This document shows positions 20,346-29,780 of a stretch of DNA of 64,000 bases, piece after piece (within the stretch, counting starts at the first letter, position 1; every line of letters starts with the position of its first letter). Where the stretch lies: the NCBI RefSeq assembly GCF_026016465.1, contig NZ_CP100390.1, forward strand, positions 3,756,001 to 3,820,000, given 5' to 3'. Below the pieces are notes generated by a model. That model did no database searches. It was not told where the DNA came from and worked only from the letters and a program-made list of their open reading frames with translations. The DNA comes from Alkalimarinus alittae. GTDB lineage: Bacteria > Pseudomonadota > Gammaproteobacteria > Pseudomonadales > Oleiphilaceae. The position numbers were made by a program, and so were the translations under genes.

Positions 20346-20367
20346 CTTATACCGCAACAATAGCGCA

Positions 20368-20583
20368 TTAACCTTTGTTAATACGGCTTCCAAAACGCTG
20401 CTTGAACTTATCAACACGTCCGCCAGCTTCAACACCTTTCTGCTTACCAGTGTAAAAAGGGTGACATGATGAACATACATCGATATGGATATCTCTACAC
20501 ATTGTTGAACGTGTTTTGATAACATTTCCGCAACTACATGATGCAGTCACTTCTTCGTATTTTGGGTGTATACCTTCTTTCAT
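20368..20583 (-). CDS. rpmE: 50S ribosomal protein L31 (zinc-binding type)
   Basis: The ATG at 20583 gives 71 residues, [12 protein letters not shown]..., the standard L31 length; an in-frame extension upstream adds 11 non-family residues. GAGG lies 8 bases ahead of this ATG. Four zinc-ligand cysteines are present as CSC (16, 18) and CSSC (37, 40), so this is the Zn-dependent form that is replaced by a Zn-free paralogue in zinc-poor cells in many gammaproteobacteria. It is divergent from priA, an order shared with E. coli and Pseudomonas. Confidence 0.97.
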   Translation of the reverse strand: MKEGIHPKYEEVTASCSCGNVIKTRSTMCRDIHIDVCSSCHPFYTGKQKGVEAGGRVDKFKQRFGSRINKG

Positions 20584-20786
20584 TGTGAACCTCGGTTTTC
20601 TCATGCCGCTACCCAATCAACGATCAAATCTGTTGCTGGGCACCGCATTTCATTGCATCATAAGACGATAAATCATCTTGCGGGGTGGCATAAAGCCAAA
20701 ATCAGACCGCGCATTTTACCAAAAAAAGATCGATTAGCAAGATTTATCGTAAACGACAGTACAAACCACCCAGGATAATCTACGCC

Positions 20787-23030
20787 GTGCCAAGCATTAG
20801 CCCTACAGCCAATTCAATTACCATTCTCGCCGTAGCCCTACCTATACCGCTTTACCGAACATTTGACTATTTGCCACCGCTTGAGATAAATGTCGCTACT
20901 CTCGAACCGGGCCAGCGAGTCGCCGTACAATTTGGTAGAAGAGCATTAACGGGCATTATTATAGAGATCAAAGATCATAGCGATTTCCCTATCAAAAAAC
21001 TAAAGCCCGTTAAGCAGCTACTTGACCAGCAACCTATTTTATCGCCATCTATTTTATCGATGGCCAAGTGGGCATCTCAATACTACTGCCATCCTATTGG
21101 CGAGGTTCTTTTTGCAATATTACCGCCCATCCTCAAGCAGGGCCAGCCTATTAATATTGCAGGCACTCAACGTTGGTCCATCAATAAAGATCATATAGAG
21201 CCGGCCGAAAACGCGATTAAGCCCAACGCAAAAAAACAACTGCAACTCTATCGAGCCCTTGAAAACGCACCCAACGGCCTACTTGAAGAGACCATAAAAC
21301 TACTGGGCTTCACATCAACTCAATTAAAGTCACTATTTAATAAAGCGCTAATCGTTTCTGAAGAATTAGACGCCCTGACCGCAGCCGCAACAGAATACCA
21401 AGCGTCTGCGCCACCTCTCCCGTTATCAGAAGACCAAACCGTCGCGGTTAAACAGCTTGCAAGCGACATAGGGAATTTCCAATGCACGCTATTACAAGGG
21501 GTCACAGGTAGCGGCAAAACGGAGGTCTATATGAACCTAGTAGACCAAGTCATTAGCGCCGGACGACAAGCGATTATACTAGTACCTGAAATAAGCCTGA
21601 CACCACAAACCCTCGCCCGCTTTCAGCGCCACTTTAAGTGCCCTATCGGAACGCTACACTCGGGCCTTAATCAGAACGAGCGACTCACCAGCTGGGAGCT
21701 GGCCAGACAAGGCGCTGCGAAAATTATTATTGGTACACGCTCAGCCATTTTCACACCAATGAAGAACCTCGGCTGTATTATTGTTGATGAAGAGCACGAT
21801 AATTCATTTAAACAACAAGAAGGGTTTCGTTATTCTGCTAGAGATCTCGCCGTCACAAGAGGTCATAAAGAAAAGTGCCCGGTCGTTTTAGGCTCAGCAA
21901 CCCCTTCACTAGAATCAATCAACAATGTACTAAACGGGAAATACAAAAAGATAGCATTGCCGTCCAGAGCCGGTGGGGCGTCGTTTCCTGACATTGAGTT
22001 GCTTGACATTAAAAGCCGCCCACTCGAAGGAGGGCTTTCTCGGCCCTTAATAGACACAATTAAGCAGCATCTCGACAATCAACACCAAGTGATTGTCTAC
22101 CTCAATCGCCGAGGGTTTGCGCCCGCCATTACCTGCGAAGACTGCGGCTGGCTCGCCGATTGCCGCCACTGCGACGCTAGAATGACACTTCACAAACACC
22201 CGGCACACCTTCGCTGCCACCACTGCGACTACAGCGCAGCAATACCCAGCCAATGCCCAGATTGTCAAAGCACTAACATTAAAACCTTAGGCGCAGGTAC
22301 CGAGAAAGCCGAAGAAACACTCGAGGCGATCTTCCCAGAAACGCCCATTATTAGAGTGGACCGAGATAGCACACGCAAAAAAAACGCCATGAAAGACCTG
22401 GTTGAAGAAGTTAATAAAGGCAACCCTTGCATACTGGTCGGCACACAAATGCTAGCAAAAGGCCATGACTTCGCCAATGTAACGCTGGTCGCAGTTGTCG
22501 ATGCCGACGGCGGTCTATTTAGCGCAGACTTTAGAGCACTTGAAAAAACGGCCCAACTACTCATTCAGGTGGCAGGAAGGTCTGGCAGAGGCAGTAGCAA
22601 AGGACAAGTGGTGATTCAAACTAGCCACGGCGACCACCCCATACTTCAGCAGATAGCGCGCGGCAACTACCCTCAAATAGCAGACGAACTTATTGATGAA
22701 CGACAATCAGCGGCGCTACCACCTTTCAGCTATATGTCTTTACTCAAAGCCGAAGCCCCCCATATAAACAACGCCATCGGTTTACTCGAAAAAACAAAGA
22801 AAATGGTCGCAGACATGGCGCTAGACCCTCAGCAAACCGTCGAACTGCTAGGCCCGATTCCGGCATCGATGAGCCGAAAAGCCGGCGTACATCGAGCGCA
22901 TTTATTGCTCTCATCTGAGAACAGAGTTGCATTACAGCGTATCACTCAACACATCTGCCATTGGTTAAATGACAACCGCTGGGGCAAGACCCGCTGGATG
23001 ATCGATGTTGACCCCATTGAAATAAACTAG
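20787..23030 (+). CDS. priA: Primosomal replication-restart helicase PriA
   Basis: A 747-residue superfamily-2 DNA helicase that recognises stalled or repaired forks and starts primosome reassembly. An N-terminal DNA-binding domain (about 1-200) is followed by Walker A GVTGSGKT (238-245), the DEEH box, and a zinc-binding cysteine cluster (eight Cys in CEDCGW, CRHC, CHHC, CPDC). Helicase motifs V/VI lie around AKGHDF and QVAGRSGRG. The length is typical (E. coli 732). The start is a GTG; AGGA lies about 12 bases upstream, so initiation may be weak, consistent with a low-copy protein. No in-frame ATG fits better. Confidence 0.97.
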   Translation: MPSISPTANSITILAVALPIPLYRTFDYLPPLEINVATLEPGQRVAVQFGRRALTGIIIEIKDHSDFPIKKLKPVKQLLDQQPILSPSILSMAKWASQYYCHPIGEVLFAILPPILKQGQPINIAGTQRWSINKDHIEPAENAIKPNAKKQLQLYRALENAPNGLLEETIKLLGFTSTQLKSLFNKALIVSEELDALTAAATEYQASAPPLPLSEDQTVAVKQLASDIGNFQCTLLQGVTGSGKTEVYMNLVDQVISAGRQAIILVPEISLTPQTLARFQRHFKCPIGTLHSGLNQNERLTSWELARQGAAKIIIGTRSAIFTPMKNLGCIIVDEEHDNSFKQQEGFRYSARDLAVTRGHKEKCPVVLGSATPSLESINNVLNGKYKKIALPSRAGGASFPDIELLDIKSRPLEGGLSRPLIDTIKQHLDNQHQVIVYLNRRGFAPAITCEDCGWLADCRHCDARMTLHKHPAHLRCHHCDYSAAIPSQCPDCQSTNIKTLGAGTEKAEETLEAIFPETPIIRVDRDSTRKKNAMKDLVEEVNKGNPCILVGTQMLAKGHDFANVTLVAVVDADGGLFSADFRALEKTAQLLIQVAGRSGRGSSKGQVVIQTSHGDHPILQQIARGNYPQIADELIDERQSAALPPFSYMSLLKAEAPHINNAIGLLEKTKKMVADMALDPQQTVELLGPIPASMSRKAGVHRAHLLLSSENRVALQRITQHICHWLNDNRWGKTRWMIDVDPIEIN

Positions 23031-23127
23031 TGCTTTTGACCGAAACGGCAATTGTTTCAAATGCCAACTTCCTCCATAATAGCCGGTTCCCCCTATTTTC
23101 CATTCTAAATGGCAGAACCCAGTAGAG

Positions 23128-24897
23128 ATGAAAGAATATATCGCAGGATTAATTCAGTCCGCAGTTGACAAACTAAAGGCATCAGGTGAACTACCAGAAG
23201 AGGTTTCGCCTAAAATCACTATCGATAACACACGCGATAAAAGTCACGGTGACTTTGCAAGCAACGTTGCATTAACGCTTGCCAAGCCCGCCGGAAAAGC
23301 GCCGCGTCAAATTGCCGAACGTCTCTGCAGTATCATTCTCGAACAGGCCATATCCGATAACCAAGGCGTTGAAAAAGCCGAAATAGCAGGCCCAGGCTTT
23401 ATTAACTTTTTTGTCAGTAACGCAAGCAGTTTTGCGGTCGTTCCTGAAATTTTAACCGGCGGCGAAGTGTACGGCCGAAGCAATACCGGTAAAAACCAAA
23501 AAGTTCAGGTTGAATTTGTATCTGCAAACCCAACAGGGCCTCTTCATGTAGGTCATGGACGCGGCGCAGCATACGGCGCGACAGTAGCAGACCTACTTGA
23601 AGCCGCCGGCTTTGACGTCCAACGTGAATACTACGTTAATGATGCCGGGCGCCAAATGAATATTCTAGCGACCAGTATCTGGTTACGATATCTGGAGCTA
23701 CAAGGCGAGACATTCACCTTCCCTTGCAACGGTTATAAAGGCGACTATGTATATGATATCGCTCGCCGGCTTAGCAATGAGTATGGAGACAAGCTTCAGC
23801 ACGCAGCTGAAACCGTCTTCGAAAACATCCCTGCAGATGAACCTGCCGGTGGTGATAAAGAAGTTCATATCGACGCCCTTATTGCTCGCTGCAAAGCTTT
23901 ACTAGGCGAAAACGACTATCTTGCGGTGTTTGACTCAGGCCTTGATAACATTGTCGGTGACATCAAAGATGACCTAGGCGGATTTGGTGTTAACTATCAA
24001 AAATGGTTTTCTGAAAAGTCACTTGCAGATAGCATTGATGGCGTTATAGAGCAGCTCGATAAGTCGGGGCATCTATACGAAAAAGAAGGCGCTATTTGGT
24101 TCCGCTCTACTGAATTTGGCGATGATAAAGATCGCGTAGTTAAGCGTGATAATGGCGAGACGACCTACTTCGCGTCAGATATCGCTTATCACAAAAACAA
24201 GTTTGAGCGTGGCTTTACGCAAGTCATCAACATCTGGGGCGCAGACCACCACGGCTATATCGCTCGCGTTAAAGCCGCACTAGAGGCGCTAGGCCTTAAC
24301 CCAGAAAAACTAACCGTCAAGCTGGTTCAGTTTGCCATTCTTTACCGTGGCACCGAACGCGTGCAGATGTCGACGCGTAGCGGCTCATTCGTCACGCTAA
24401 GAGAATTACGCGAAGAAGTCAGTAACGATGCTGCCCGTTTCTTTTATGTGACTCGCAAAGCTGAGCAGCACATGGACTTTGACTTGGAACTGGCAAAATC
24501 TGAAAGTAAAGATAACCCTGTCTACTATATTCAGTATGCTCACGCTAGGATTTGTAGCGTACTAAGAAAGCTAGCCGAGCAAAATACGTCTTGGAACAAA
24601 GAGAATGGCCTAGCCAATCTTGAATTGCTTACGCTAGAACACGAGCGTGACTTAGCATCGAAGCTATCAAAATACCCAGAGATGCTAAATAACGCAGCTA
24701 TCAATCTTGAGCCACACACACTGACTCATTATTTGAAAGAGCTAGCGGCAGACTTTCATACTTACTACAACGCACACAAAATGTTGGTTGAAGATGAAAA
24801 ACTACGCGACGCCCGTATTGCATTAGGGCTAGCCGTTAGACAAGTTATTGCTAACGGCCTTAAGCTTCTGGGTGTTAGTGCACCGGAAGAAATGTAA
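23128..24897 (+). CDS. argS: Arginyl-tRNA synthetase
   Basis: This 589-residue class I synthetase charges tRNA-Arg. An N-terminal tRNA D-loop-recognition domain (about 1-110) precedes the catalytic HIGH-type motif HVGH (140-143), set in ANPTGPLHVGHGRG. The KMSKS equivalent is the divergent VQMSTRSG run usual in ArgRS. The C-terminal DALR anticodon-binding domain contains QYAHARICSV. The gene follows priA after 97 bp and is followed by ftsN after 35 bp, likely one transcription unit. The length is slightly above that of E. coli ArgS (577). Confidence 0.98.
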   Translation: MKEYIAGLIQSAVDKLKASGELPEEVSPKITIDNTRDKSHGDFASNVALTLAKPAGKAPRQIAERLCSIILEQAISDNQGVEKAEIAGPGFINFFVSNASSFAVVPEILTGGEVYGRSNTGKNQKVQVEFVSANPTGPLHVGHGRGAAYGATVADLLEAAGFDVQREYYVNDAGRQMNILATSIWLRYLELQGETFTFPCNGYKGDYVYDIARRLSNEYGDKLQHAAETVFENIPADEPAGGDKEVHIDALIARCKALLGENDYLAVFDSGLDNIVGDIKDDLGGFGVNYQKWFSEKSLADSIDGVIEQLDKSGHLYEKEGAIWFRSTEFGDDKDRVVKRDNGETTYFASDIAYHKNKFERGFTQVINIWGADHHGYIARVKAALEALGLNPEKLTVKLVQFAILYRGTERVQMSTRSGSFVTLRELREEVSNDAARFFYVTRKAEQHMDFDLELAKSESKDNPVYYIQYAHARICSVLRKLAEQNTSWNKENGLANLELLTLEHERDLASKLSKYPEMLNNAAINLEPHTLTHYLKELAADFHTYYNAHKMLVEDEKLRDARIALGLAVRQVIANGLKLLGVSAPEEM

Positions 24898-24932
24898 GAA
24901 ACGCGAAACGTTAGGAAAAGGATGTACCTGTC

Positions 24933-25571
24933 ATGACGCGGGATTACGCTAAACCCAGCACCACAAAAGAACCCGGTAAGCGCTCGAAAGGGCGCGCGGG
25001 TTCAAGCAAACCAAAAGCAGCAAAATCAAACACTCGAGCTCAAAAACAAAACACGCCAGCACCTCGCCCAAAGTCCACACCTTGGGTTATTATTGCCTGC
25101 ATCGTTATTGCGTCTTTGTTTGTCACAGGGTTGGTTTATTTAAATAAAGTACCCCCTACGAAGGCGACACTCCCCGTAGCGCCCACCCAAAAAACAGAAA
25201 CACCGCCAGCAAAACCTGACACTAGTTCGACCACAAAGGAGCGCTTTAAGTTCTACGACTTGCTACCCGAGTCGGAGATCATTCCTCCCAAGGTTGACGC
25301 CTACCAATACAAAGAGAAAGGCAAACAGATAAAGTATGAATACATCCTGCAAACCGGCTCTTTTAGAAATCTCAGTGACGCTGAAAGACAAAAAGCCATG
25401 ATTGGCTTTCAAGGCCTCAAAGCCAACATCGAAAAAGTCGTCACAAGCAGTAATAGTACATGGTACCGTGTGCAAGTAGGGCCCTATACCTCTCGCAGCA
25501 AGATGAATAGCTCAATGGACCGATTGGTTGCCATTAATATTCAGCCTCTTGTTAAGAAAAACAAGCGCTAA
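24933..25571 (+). CDS. ftsN: FtsN-like cell-division protein (SPOR domain)
   Basis: A 212-residue bitopic membrane protein: basic, Lys/Pro-rich cytoplasmic tail (1-49), one membrane helix (about 50-71), a Pro/Thr-rich periplasmic linker containing FKFYDLLPE (about 106-113, the essential-region type motif of Pseudomonas FtsN), and a SPOR domain (about 134-207) with YILQTGSF and WYRVQVGPY that binds denuded septal glycan. Its place between argS and hslVU matches FtsN in Pseudomonas, and E. coli has ftsN directly before hslV. It is probably a late divisome activator. SPOR proteins are diverse, but gene order supports the name. Confidence 0.85.
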   Translation: MTRDYAKPSTTKEPGKRSKGRAGSSKPKAAKSNTRAQKQNTPAPRPKSTPWVIIACIVIASLFVTGLVYLNKVPPTKATLPVAPTQKTETPPAKPDTSSTTKERFKFYDLLPESEIIPPKVDAYQYKEKGKQIKYEYILQTGSFRNLSDAERQKAMIGFQGLKANIEKVVTSSNSTWYRVQVGPYTSRSKMNSSMDRLVAINIQPLVKKNKR

Positions 25572-25595
25572 TCGCAGCTCTGCAAGGACCTCATT

Positions 25596-25617
25596 GGGCG
25601 GACGCATCGATCCGCCC
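25596..25617. repeat. REP-like palindrome downstream of ftsN
   Basis: GGGCGGA (25596-25602) and TCCGCCC (25611-25617) are perfect complements around CGCATCGA, followed by CTACAGC and a T-run from 25631. This resembles the REP/hairpin elements of the type 'gggcg...cgcccctaca' scattered in many gammaproteobacterial genomes. It may also end the priA-argS-ftsN transcript. Only one copy is in this window, so repeat status is inferred. Confidence 0.5.
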
Positions 25618-25666
25618 CTACAGCAACTATATTTTTTCATCTCGCCCATACTATTTCACTACCTCC

Positions 25667-25694
25667 CTTGAATTAATCTTAGCAGTCTCCATAT
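25667..25694 (+). promoter_or_regulatory. Sigma-32-like heat-shock promoter for hslVU
   Basis: CTTGAA (25667-25672) and CTCCATAT (25687-25694) are separated by 14 bases, close to the RpoH consensus CTTGAAA-N(11-15)-CCCCATNT. It lies about 130 bp upstream of hslV, a heat-shock gene in E. coli. Confidence 0.6.
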
Positions 25695-25822
25695 ATCTCT
25701 TCATTGTCTGTTTAAAAGCGCCTATTGAAATTCGGTGCTTGAGTTCAATTTGCAAGTACCCGTCAGTTTCAACATACAAACACTACGGGTTCTTATGTTC
25801 TAATCAATAATGGAGTTATGGG

Positions 25823-26359
25823 ATGACCACCATCTTATCAGTACGTCGCGACGGAGAAGTTTCTTTAGGTGGCGACGGTCAGGTTTCTCTAGGCAATACA
25901 ATCATGAAAGGCAATGCCAAAAAGGTTAGACGCCTTTATCACGGCAAAGTCATCGCCGGTTTCGCAGGCGGTACAGCCGATGCCTTCACCCTATTTGAGC
26001 GATTTGAAGCCCAGCTTGAAAAACATCAAGGTCATCTAGTAAGAGCTGCGGTAGAGTTAGCAAAAGACTGGCGAACCGATCGGGCCCTGCGAAAACTAGA
26101 AGCCTTACTCGCGGTTGCGGATAAAGAAACATCACTCATTATTACCGGTAATGGCGATGTAATCGAACCAGAAGACAGCCTTATTGCTATTGGGTCTGGC
26201 GGCCCTTTCGCACAAGCATCTGCCAGAGCATTACTTGAAAACACAACGCTCAGTGCTCGAGAAATCGTAGATAAAGGCTTAACCATTGCTGCGGATATCT
26301 GTATTTATACTAACCAGAACCACACCATTGAAGACCTTAATAGTAAAGACTCAGAATAA
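25823..26359 (+). CDS. hslV: ATP-dependent protease proteolytic subunit HslV
   Basis: A 178-residue beta-type proteasome-like peptidase. After removal of Met1 the N-terminal nucleophile is Thr2 (sequence [10 protein letters not shown]). [11 protein letters not shown] and [17 protein letters not shown] are family signatures. It forms the dodecameric core that is gated by HslU and degrades misfolded and regulatory proteins in the cytoplasm. The ATG is preceded by GGAG at 8 bases. It is followed by hslU after 84 bp. The length equals that of E. coli HslV (176). Confidence 0.98.
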   Translation: MTTILSVRRDGEVSLGGDGQVSLGNTIMKGNAKKVRRLYHGKVIAGFAGGTADAFTLFERFEAQLEKHQGHLVRAAVELAKDWRTDRALRKLEALLAVADKETSLIITGNGDVIEPEDSLIAIGSGGPFAQASARALLENTTLSAREIVDKGLTIAADICIYTNQNHTIEDLNSKDSE

Positions 26360-26443
26360 CGTTCAACACACATCATGAGCTGTAAAGCGCTGATACAATT
26401 ACATTACGGCTCGTCAGCAGAATCAATAAATTGGTAAGAAATC

Positions 26444-27772
26444 ATGTCTGGAATGACCCCTAGAGAAATAGTCAACGAATTAGATAAACACATTATTGGC
26501 CAGAATGAAGCCAAACGCGCTGTGGCTATCGCGCTTAGAAACCGTTGGAGACGGATGCAGCTCGACGAAGGCATGCGTAATGAGATCACGCCTAAGAACA
26601 TCCTAATGATTGGACCAACGGGCGTAGGTAAAACTGAAATAGCCCGTCGACTTGCTAAACTAGCAGATGCCCCTTTTATAAAAGTGGAAGCCACGAAATT
26701 TACTGAAGTGGGCTATGTGGGCCGTGATGTAGAGTCAATCATTCGTGACTTGGTCGACATGGCCATGAAGATGTTACGCGAAAAAGCGATGGATACAGTA
26801 TCTCATCAGGCAATGGATGCAGCAGAAGAGCGCATACTCGACGCGCTTCTTCCTCCAGCACGCACATTTAACGAAACCGAAACAGAAGCACCTGAGTCGT
26901 CAGCACGCCAGATTTTCCGCAAGAAACTTCGTGAAGGCGAGCTAGATGACAAAGAAATAGAAATAGAAGTAAAAGCAACGCCGGTCGGCGTAGAAATAAT
27001 GGCGCCTCCTGGCATGGAAGAAATGACCAGTCAGCTACAAAGTATGTTTTCGAATATGTCGGGAGACAAAAAGAAAACAAAAAAAATGAAAGTAGCGGAT
27101 GCATTTAAAAAGATTCAAGAAGAAGAAGCCGCTCGCTTTGTTAACGAAGAGCAGATTAAGCAAGATGCACTGCATCTCGTTGAACAAAACGGCATCGTCT
27201 TTATTGATGAAATCGATAAGGTAGCTAAAAGGGCAGACAACTCAAGCTCTGATGTTTCAAGAGAGGGTGTACAGCGTGACCTTCTTCCGCTGATCGAAGG
27301 GTGTACCATTAGCACTAAATTTGGCATGATAAAAACAGATCACATCCTATTTATTGCCTCAGGTGCCTTCCACCTATCAAAGCCTTCAGACCTTATTCCT
27401 GAGCTTCAAGGTAGACTACCCATACGCGTAGAACTTAAAGCACTATCACCTGAAGACTTTAAGCGTATTCTAATTGAACCAGATGCCTCGCTAACAGAGC
27501 AATATGAAGCGCTCATGGCAACAGAAGGTTTAGCGCTTAAATTTAGTGATGACGCATTAACCCGAATTGCAGAAATTGCTTGGAAAGTTAACGAAACGAC
27601 AGAGAACATTGGTGCTCGAAGATTACACACTGTACTTGAGAGGCTATTAGAAAGCGCATCTTTCGGGGCCGGCGACAGCATCAATGAAAGCCTTGAAATT
27701 ACCGCTGACTACGTCAATGAGCAACTAAATGATCTTTCAGAAGATGAAGACTTAAGCCGTTATATTCTATAG
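26444..27772 (+). CDS. hslU: HslU ATPase/unfoldase of the HslUV protease
   Basis: A 442-residue AAA+ ATPase that unfolds substrates and feeds them to HslV. Walker A is GPTGVGKT (57-64) and Walker B is FIDEID. The inserted I-domain (about 110-240) holds many Glu/Lys residues and the Met/Gly-rich run between. The pore motif GYVGRD follows Walker A. The C-terminus ends SRYIL, the tail that docks between HslV subunits. The length matches E. coli HslU (443). It is cotranscribed with hslV. Confidence 0.98.
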   Translation: MSGMTPREIVNELDKHIIGQNEAKRAVAIALRNRWRRMQLDEGMRNEITPKNILMIGPTGVGKTEIARRLAKLADAPFIKVEATKFTEVGYVGRDVESIIRDLVDMAMKMLREKAMDTVSHQAMDAAEERILDALLPPARTFNETETEAPESSARQIFRKKLREGELDDKEIEIEVKATPVGVEIMAPPGMEEMTSQLQSMFSNMSGDKKKTKKMKVADAFKKIQEEEAARFVNEEQIKQDALHLVEQNGIVFIDEIDKVAKRADNSSSDVSREGVQRDLLPLIEGCTISTKFGMIKTDHILFIASGAFHLSKPSDLIPELQGRLPIRVELKALSPEDFKRILIEPDASLTEQYEALMATEGLALKFSDDALTRIAEIAWKVNETTENIGARRLHTVLERLLESASFGAGDSINESLEITADYVNEQLNDLSEDEDLSRYIL

Positions 27773-27856
27773 CACCCAAACATATCAGCAGGTTTCACTA
27801 CGAGCCTGCTGATAACGCCTCTGCCAAGTTGAGATTTATTTCTAAAGGAACTCCCT

Positions 27857-28213
27857 ATGGCGACCGCTCCACGCCCTACTCAAATAAAGCTTCAAACAAA
27901 ATCACGTTGCCTTGAACTCTGCTATTCTGATAGCGAGAAATATTCACTGAGCTTTGAGTTTTTACGCGTACTATCACCCTCTGCTGAAGTTCGAGGACAC
28001 GGCCCTGATAGCGCAGTTCTGCAAACAGGCAAAAAAGATGTCACCATCACCAATATTGAGTCTGCGGGTAACTATGCCCTAAAAATTACCTACAGTGACG
28101 GGCACGATTCAGGCCTTTACACTTGGGATTATTTGTATGACCTTGGCTGTAATGAAGAGGCTTACTGGAAGGGTTATTTGCAGCAGTTAGAGTCTGCAGG
28201 TGAAAGTAGATAG
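27857..28213 (+). CDS. DUF971 (gamma-butyrobetaine hydroxylase-like N-terminal domain) protein
   Basis: A 118-residue single-domain protein. The fold family (PF06155) occurs at the N-terminus of gamma-butyrobetaine hydroxylase and as stand-alone proteins associated with iron-sulphur or Mrp-type proteins. Visible family features are LRVLSPSAEVRGHG, the VTITNIESAGNYALKI stretch and the C-terminal SDGHDSGLYTWDYLYDL motif. No catalytic iron-binding dioxygenase domain is present. It lies 84 bp after hslU, as in Pseudomonas (PA5055 as I recall). AAAGGAAC precedes the ATG by 8 bases. The molecular role is unknown. Confidence 0.85.
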   Translation: MATAPRPTQIKLQTKSRCLELCYSDSEKYSLSFEFLRVLSPSAEVRGHGPDSAVLQTGKKDVTITNIESAGNYALKITYSDGHDSGLYTWDYLYDLGCNEEAYWKGYLQQLESAGESR

Positions 28214-28219
28214 TTTCTA

Positions 28220-28240
28220 CCCCCCTAAAAAAAGGGGGGG
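28220..28240. terminator. Homopolymeric C6/G7 hairpin between convergent genes
   Basis: CCCCCC (28220-28225) and seven G (28234-28240) flank a TAAAAAAA loop. It lies between the stops of the DUF971 gene and the patatin gene. It has a strong stem but no T-tract outside it, so terminator action is uncertain. Confidence 0.45.
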
Positions 28241-28244
28241 AGTA

Positions 28245-29504
28245 TTACAAAATATGCTTAGCGCTCTGTAGCAAGTCCGCCACACTTTCTAAACCGCTGC
28301 TTAATTTTCTGCCAATAAAGCCCGACTCAACCTCTCGCTCTTTCGCGACATACAGCGGTAACATTTCGCCGTATAGGCTGGTACTGATTGTGCGCTGATC
28401 ATCTTCCAAAATATCTTTTCTTACCGTTATGCCATAAGGCGCAAGCTGCTCTTGCAACTCGTCAGAACGTTTTAAAAGGTCTTTTCGGGTCATCTGGTAA
28501 GCATGTTCGCACACCATTCTACGCGCCTGAAAACTAAACACGTTAGAGAAAAATAGCTTGCCGTCATCGCGGGTGGGTTCAAACAATACAACATCGGCAT
28601 TGGGGTATTCTCGCTCATACATGGCCATACCTGAACGCATCCGTGAGTACACCATCGTGCGATATGTTTGCGACAATATATGCGGCATGCCTGAATTTCT
28701 TAACATGCCAGGCTTCATGGTTCCCGCTGAAACCGCAGCACTCACATCGACTGGAACGACAGGGTTTATCGCAAACACCACATCAGCACCATCTTCAAGC
28801 GCCACTGAGGCATGCATACCTTTCCGCAGCGTTCCATCCATATAGTAACGACCATCAATATCTACAGGGCAATAGAGACCGGGAGAGGCCACACTTGCCT
28901 GTACTGCTCTCGAAATAGGCACATGATCAAATCCGGGGGCACCAAAGCGTACTGACTCACTACTCTCAAGGTCTGACGCAACCAAATATAAACGCCGGCT
29001 TAACTGCCTAAAGTCGTTGGTTCTACCCAACATGCTATAAGAGCGTTGCAGGTATTCGTGCAACCCTTCATTATCAAAAATACCTGCAGGAAGCGCTTGC
29101 GCCAAAACCGTCATTGCTTCAAGGAAGTTTTGGTCATGAGGATTATTGACAAACCGAGCACAAGCTTCAACGACTAAGCCAGGCACAGAAACCGCTCGCT
29201 TTAGATACTCACGAATTGCTGGACGATAAAAAAACTCTGGATGAAAAGGGTGAACTTCAGCTTCATTTTTGACAAAAATGCGACACATTTGTGCGGGTGT
29301 CATCTGATTCGCTAAATTAGCAGCGACAAACGCCCCCGAGCTAACACCCACATAGACATACAGATCATTAAAATCTAATCCTTCAAGAGACTCGTCAAGA
29401 GCCCGTAGAGCGCCTATTTCATAGATGCCGCCTAAAGGACCTCCGCCACCAAGCGCCAGCCCTATTTTTGGCTTTGTCGTTGTTACTGATTTATTCGCTA
29501 CCAT
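28245..29504 (-). CDS. Patatin-like phospholipase
   Basis: A 419-residue lipid acyl hydrolase. The oxyanion-hole motif GGGGPLGG, nucleophile elbow GVSSG (Ser) and DG-type catalytic aspartate in YYMDGTLRKG form the Ser-Asp dyad of the patatin/RssA family. No signal peptide is present, so it is cytoplasmic or peripheral. The start at 29504 (MVANKSVTTT) is favoured: GGGAG lies 6 bases upstream, while the longer frame begins with TTG. It is a single gene, convergent with DUF971 and followed on its left by the hairpin at 28220-28240. Substrate lipids cannot be told from sequence. Confidence 0.88.
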   Translation of the reverse strand: MVANKSVTTTKPKIGLALGGGGPLGGIYEIGALRALDESLEGLDFNDLYVYVGVSSGAFVAANLANQMTPAQMCRIFVKNEAEVHPFHPEFFYRPAIREYLKRAVSVPGLVVEACARFVNNPHDQNFLEAMTVLAQALPAGIFDNEGLHEYLQRSYSMLGRTNDFRQLSRRLYLVASDLESSESVRFGAPGFDHVPISRAVQASVASPGLYCPVDIDGRYYMDGTLRKGMHASVALEDGADVVFAINPVVPVDVSAAVSAGTMKPGMLRNSGMPHILSQTYRTMVYSRMRSGMAMYEREYPNADVVLFEPTRDDGKLFFSNVFSFQARRMVCEHAYQMTRKDLLKRSDELQEQLAPYGITVRKDILEDDQRTISTSLYGEMLPLYVAKEREVESGFIGRKLSSGLESVADLLQSAKHIL

Positions 29505-29780
29505 TAAAGCTCCCGCTTCCTCCCACAACTTATCGCGTCAGCACAGTTAAAAACGCTATTTTAAACGCCCGTGCCAAGCCCTACACCGAGAGTCATTCCG
29601 TGACGATGGTCTTATTCTCTATATACTTATAATCATGATAAAAAACGATTATTATGGTGTGTACTATGAGTTACATTAGCAACTCAAATTAGAATATTCA
29701 CACTAATCATCACTTACAAAATTTAGTATAGCTCAAGCTTCATAACCTTGTAGTCGAACATACCTATAATGAGGTATATT

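Noticed and set aside
22047..22564. Two minus-strand frames inside priA
   Set aside because: Opposite strand of the zinc-finger and helicase motifs of PriA; not independent genes.
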